From Pseudonocardia asaccharolytica DSM 44247 = NBRC 16224 (GTDB lineage: Bacteria > Actinomycetota > Actinomycetes > Mycobacteriales > Pseudonocardiaceae), in contig NZ_AUII01000004.1 in the NCBI RefSeq assembly GCF_000423625.1, forward strand, positions 124,001-188,000: a stretch of 64,000 nt of DNA. Reading direction: 5' to 3'. The notes beneath the pieces are model-generated. The model did no database searches, was not told the origin of the DNA, and was given only the letters and a program-made list of their open reading frames with translations. This document shows, in pieces, positions 60,292 through 64,000 of this stretch. How positions within the stretch are numbered: the first letter of the stretch is position 1; the number at the start of each line of letters is the position of its first letter. The position numbers were made by a program, and so were the translations under genes.

Positions 60292-60804
60292 ATGCGGTTC
60301 TTCTACGACTGCGAGTTCATCGAGGACGGCACCACGATCGATCTGGTGTCGATCGGGGTCGTCGGGGAGGACGGCCGGGAGTTCTACGCCGTCTCCACCG
60401 AGTTCGACCCCGGCCGCGCCGGCGCCTGGGTGCGGGCCAACGTGCTGCCCAAGCTGCCCTCGCCCGCCGACCCGGCGTGGCGGTCGCGGGCCGGGATCCG
60501 CACCGACCTGCTGGACTTCCTGACCTCGGGGCCCGGCGAGGTCGAACTCTGGGCGTGGATCGCGGCCTACGACCACGTCGCGCTGTGTCAGCTGTGGGGC
60601 GCCATGCCCGCACTGCCGCGCGCGTTGCCTCGCTTCACCCGGGAGCTGCGCCAGCACTGGGAGGACGCCGGGCGGCCGCTGTTGCCCGCGCCCACGGCCG
60701 ACGCGCATGACGCGCTGGCGGATGCCCGGCTCAACCTGAAGCGGTGGGAGGCGATCAAGGCGGCGACCGTCGCCGATCGGTCGCGCCAGGCGCAGCTCAG
60801 GTGA
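60292..60804 (+). CDS. 3'-5' exoribonuclease, Rv2179c-like
   Basis: A 170-residue DEDDh-type RNase: MRFFYDCEFIEDGTTIDLVS (Asp, Glu), VELWAWIAAYDHVALCQLWG (Asp), APTADAHDALADARLNLKRW (His, Asp). This is the single-domain family typified by Rv2179c, which trims polyadenylated RNA. The stop region overlaps the small membrane protein on the opposite strand. No operon partner upstream. Confidence 0.92.
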   Translation: MRFFYDCEFIEDGTTIDLVSIGVVGEDGREFYAVSTEFDPGRAGAWVRANVLPKLPSPADPAWRSRAGIRTDLLDFLTSGPGEVELWAWIAAYDHVALCQLWGAMPALPRALPRFTRELRQHWEDAGRPLLPAPTADAHDALADARLNLKRWEAIKAATVADRSRQAQLR

Positions 60805-60931
60805 AGACGCTCACGCCCCCGAGGAGCCCGACGATGATCAGCACGATGCCCCAGAGGAGTTGACGGCGGACGATCGCGACAACGCCGGCAACGACGAGGA
60901 TGGCGGCGAGAATCCACAGTAGAATTGCCAT
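60797..60931 (-). CDS. Small membrane protein, 44 residues
   Basis: MAILLWILAAILVVAGVVAI, then VRRQLLWGIVLIIVGLLGGV and SVFT: two membrane helices around a short positive turn. This pattern matches the actinobacterial small membrane proteins with a C-terminal Gly-rich turn (GPGG-motif type, here LLGG). It overlaps the exoribonuclease stop by eight bases on the opposite strand. Function unknown. Confidence 0.7.
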   Translation of the reverse strand: MAILLWILAAILVVAGVVAIVRRQLLWGIVLIIVGLLGGVSVFT

Positions 60932-60952
60932 GCCTGGTCCGTACCAAGATGA

Positions 60953-62515
<1,563 letters not shown>

Positions 62516-62533
62516 CCACCCACCCTCTCCCGC

Positions 62534-62566
62534 GAGTCGGGGTATTTCCGCGAGCGAGTCGCTCCT
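62534..62566. repeat. 22-bp tandem repeat, family A, copy 3 (one unit plus a partial)
   Basis: A full unit starts GAGTCGGGGTATTTCCG at 62534 and a broken one GAGTCGCTCC at 62556. It lies between the convergent aroG and cds1 genes, five bases before the cds1 stop. Same strand as the other two copies. Confidence 0.85.
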
Positions 62567-62570
62567 CGGC

Positions 62571-63673
62571 TCAGGTGTCGACCCACATCCCGGTGTCGAA
62601 GGCCCGTTCGATGACTCGCCGGTACGGATCGATGTCGAGGTGGTTGTCGCGTAGCCAGGCGTCGTCGAAGTAGGACTGAGCGTAGCGTTCCCCGGCGTCG
62701 CACAGCAGGGTGACGACGCTGCCGGTCTGTCCGGTGGCGCGCATCTCGCAGACGATCCGGAGCGCGCCGTAGAGGTTGGTGCCGGTCGACCCTCCGGCGA
62801 CGAGCCCGGTTCGGTCGCGGAGCAGGCGAATCGCGGCGATCGATGCGGCATCCGGGATGCGGATCATGCGGTCGACGACGCTCGGGACGAAGCTGGGCTC
62901 GATCCGGGGCCGGCCGATCCCTTCGATCCGGGATCCGATGTCGGTGCGCAGATCCGGGAGATCATCGGCCCAACCCGGGAAGAACGCCGAATTCTCCGGG
63001 TCGACGACGCAGAGCCTGGTGGCATGGCCGCGGTAGCGCAGGTATCGGCCGATGGTCGCGCTGGTGCCCCGGTCCCCGCGCCCACGACGATCCAGCGAGG
63101 TTCGCTGTGCCGTTCCAGCCGCATCTGCTCGAAGATCGACTCGGCGATGTTGTTGTTGCCGCGCCAGTCGGTCGCCCGCTCGGCGTGGGTGAACTGGTCC
63201 ATATAGTGCCCGCCGAGGCCGGCCGCCAGCCGCCGGGACTCGTCGTAGATCGACGACGGGTCGTCGACCAGATGGCAGCGCCCGCCCTGTTGTTCGATCA
63301 GCACGATCTTCTCGGGGCTCGTGGTGCGCGGCATGACGGCGATGAACGGCAGACCGAGCATCCGAGAGAAGTAGGCCTCGCTGATCGCGGTGGAGCCGCT
63401 GGACGCCTCGACGACGGGTGATCCCTCGGTGAGCCACCCATTGCAGAGGGCGTAGAGGAACAGGGACCGCGCCAGCCGGTGCTTGAGACTTCCCGTCGGG
63501 TGGGTCGACTCGTCCTTGAGGTACAGGTCGGTGCCCCAGTCGCACGGGAGGGGGACGCTGAGCAGGTGCGTGTCCGCGGACCTGTTCGCGTCCGCCTCCA
63601 CGAGCCTGACGGCCCACGCCTGCCAGCTTCGGTCGCGTTCGGACCAGCGATCGACGTCGGCCGCGGCCGTCAC
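62571..63673 (-). pseudogene. cds1: Cds1-type PLP cysteine synthase/L-cysteine desulfhydrase with a frameshift
   Basis: Read leftward from the GTG at 63673 the protein is plainly a PLP enzyme: [20 protein letters not shown] (Schiff-base Lys), [36 protein letters not shown]. The frame breaks after WIVVGAGTG near 63066-63070 and the sense resumes in another frame as [35 protein letters not shown] and [20 protein letters not shown] to the stop at 62571. One missing base in a G run (expected GTGGTSAT) explains it. The two parts together give the full length of Cds1 (Rv3684-like, about 346-370 residues). Either a pseudogene or a sequence error. Confidence 0.75.
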
Positions 63674-64000
63674 GAGCGGCTCGCGAGCGAGGTCGTGGAG
63701 ACGATGAACTCGGGGTGGTTCTCGATGGTGTTGTGCACCTTGCACCGGTTGCCCGCGCGGACCAGAGCCTGCACCTGCGTCTCGGTGAGCGTGCCGGGAA
63801 GCTCGTAGGTGACGTGGATGCGGTTCATCCGCATCGGCCGGGTTGCGGTATCCCCGAGACGCTGACTCCGACGCCGCACACATCGAGGGCATGCTGCTGG
63901 GTGTGGTCGACCGAGGTGGCGAGCGTGCAGGCGCCGAGGCCGGCGAGGAACGGTTCGGTCGCCAGCAACGACCGGTCGGCAGGGTCCCAGTCGGTGGTGA
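63670..64000 (-). pseudogene. OsmC family peroxiredoxin, partial and frameshifted
   Basis: Entering from the window edge, one frame reads [36 protein letters not shown] (first catalytic Cys region). The sense then moves to another frame as [48 protein letters not shown] (second Cys) to the stop at 63670. One missing base in the G run near 63852-63856 (expected SGDTATRPM) would restore the frame. OsmC proteins reduce organic peroxides with two cysteines. The stop overlaps the cds1 GTG, so the two are coupled. Truncated at the 5' end by the window. Confidence 0.75.

Overview
The window is high-GC DNA from an actinomycete, most likely a member of the Pseudonocardiales close to Pseudonocardia. 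The reasons are the many GTG starts overlapping upstream stops (GTGA/ATGA), an SsgA-like protein, a 13E12-type DUF222/HNH protein with a mycobacterial-type SOS box, a di-haem QcrC/Rieske/QcrB branch, a PimB-like mannosyltransferase and a class II DAHP synthase. The block 42.0-62.5 kb keeps the content of the M. tuberculosis Rv2178c-Rv2196 region (qcrBAC-ctaE, trpD, a remnant of Rv2191, NlpC/P60, pimB, fadD15, SRPBCC, ArsA-like, plsC, 3'-5' exoribonuclease, aroG). The taxonomic call is inference from gene content, not from a marker search.

Layout. 0-13 kb is mixed accessory and housekeeping DNA: a partial amidase, a VOC protein facing a TetR regulator across a striking GTACNNN tandem operator, an aldose epimerase, an SOS-box HNH protein, cobF, an enoyl-CoA hydratase/TetR pair, a frameshifted DUF5709 gene, an SsgA-like protein, an acyl-CoA synthetase and a flavin reductase. 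13-26.6 kb is a cobalamin locus: cobD, cobQ, a fused ChlI/ChlD chelatase, cobO, cobB, cobE, a CysG/CobA-type enzyme, a histidine phosphatase, a short tetrapyrrole-methylase-like protein and a BluB-CobT fusion. Two cobalamin riboswitches precede cobA and the methylase-like/bluB-cobT operon, and an aldo/keto reductase sits between cobO and cobB. CobN and most ring methyltransferases are not in the window. SURF1 is interleaved on the opposite strand.

26.6-41.9 kb holds DNA polymerase IV, a DsbA-like oxidoreductase head to head with NhaA, a phosphopantetheinyl transferase, an FAD oxidoreductase/P450 pair, a beta-ketoadipate cluster (CoA-transferase subunits, PcaB, IclR regulator), FprA and an SDR. 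42-46.4 kb is the ctaE-qcrCAB respiratory operon, diverging from a receiver-like gene coupled to trpD. 48-62.5 kb is the conserved cell-envelope, ATPase and aromatic block. 62.5-64 kb ends in a Cds1-type cysteine synthase/desulfhydrase and an OsmC gene, both needing a frameshift to be read through.

Non-coding structure is the least ordinary part. A 22-bp tandem repeat recurs at three loci, one beside a gutted exonuclease gene. A hairpin element occurs twice in the cob locus, once at the end of chlID and once as a perfect 20-bp-arm palindrome translated in frame inside cobB. A perfect 30-bp-arm palindrome lies between fprA and an ACT-like gene. Several genes look frameshifted (DUF5709, cds1, osmC) and two are remnants (LysR, exonuclease); sequencing error is a live alternative for the frameshifts. 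No rRNA, tRNA, CRISPR, integrase or transposase gene was seen.
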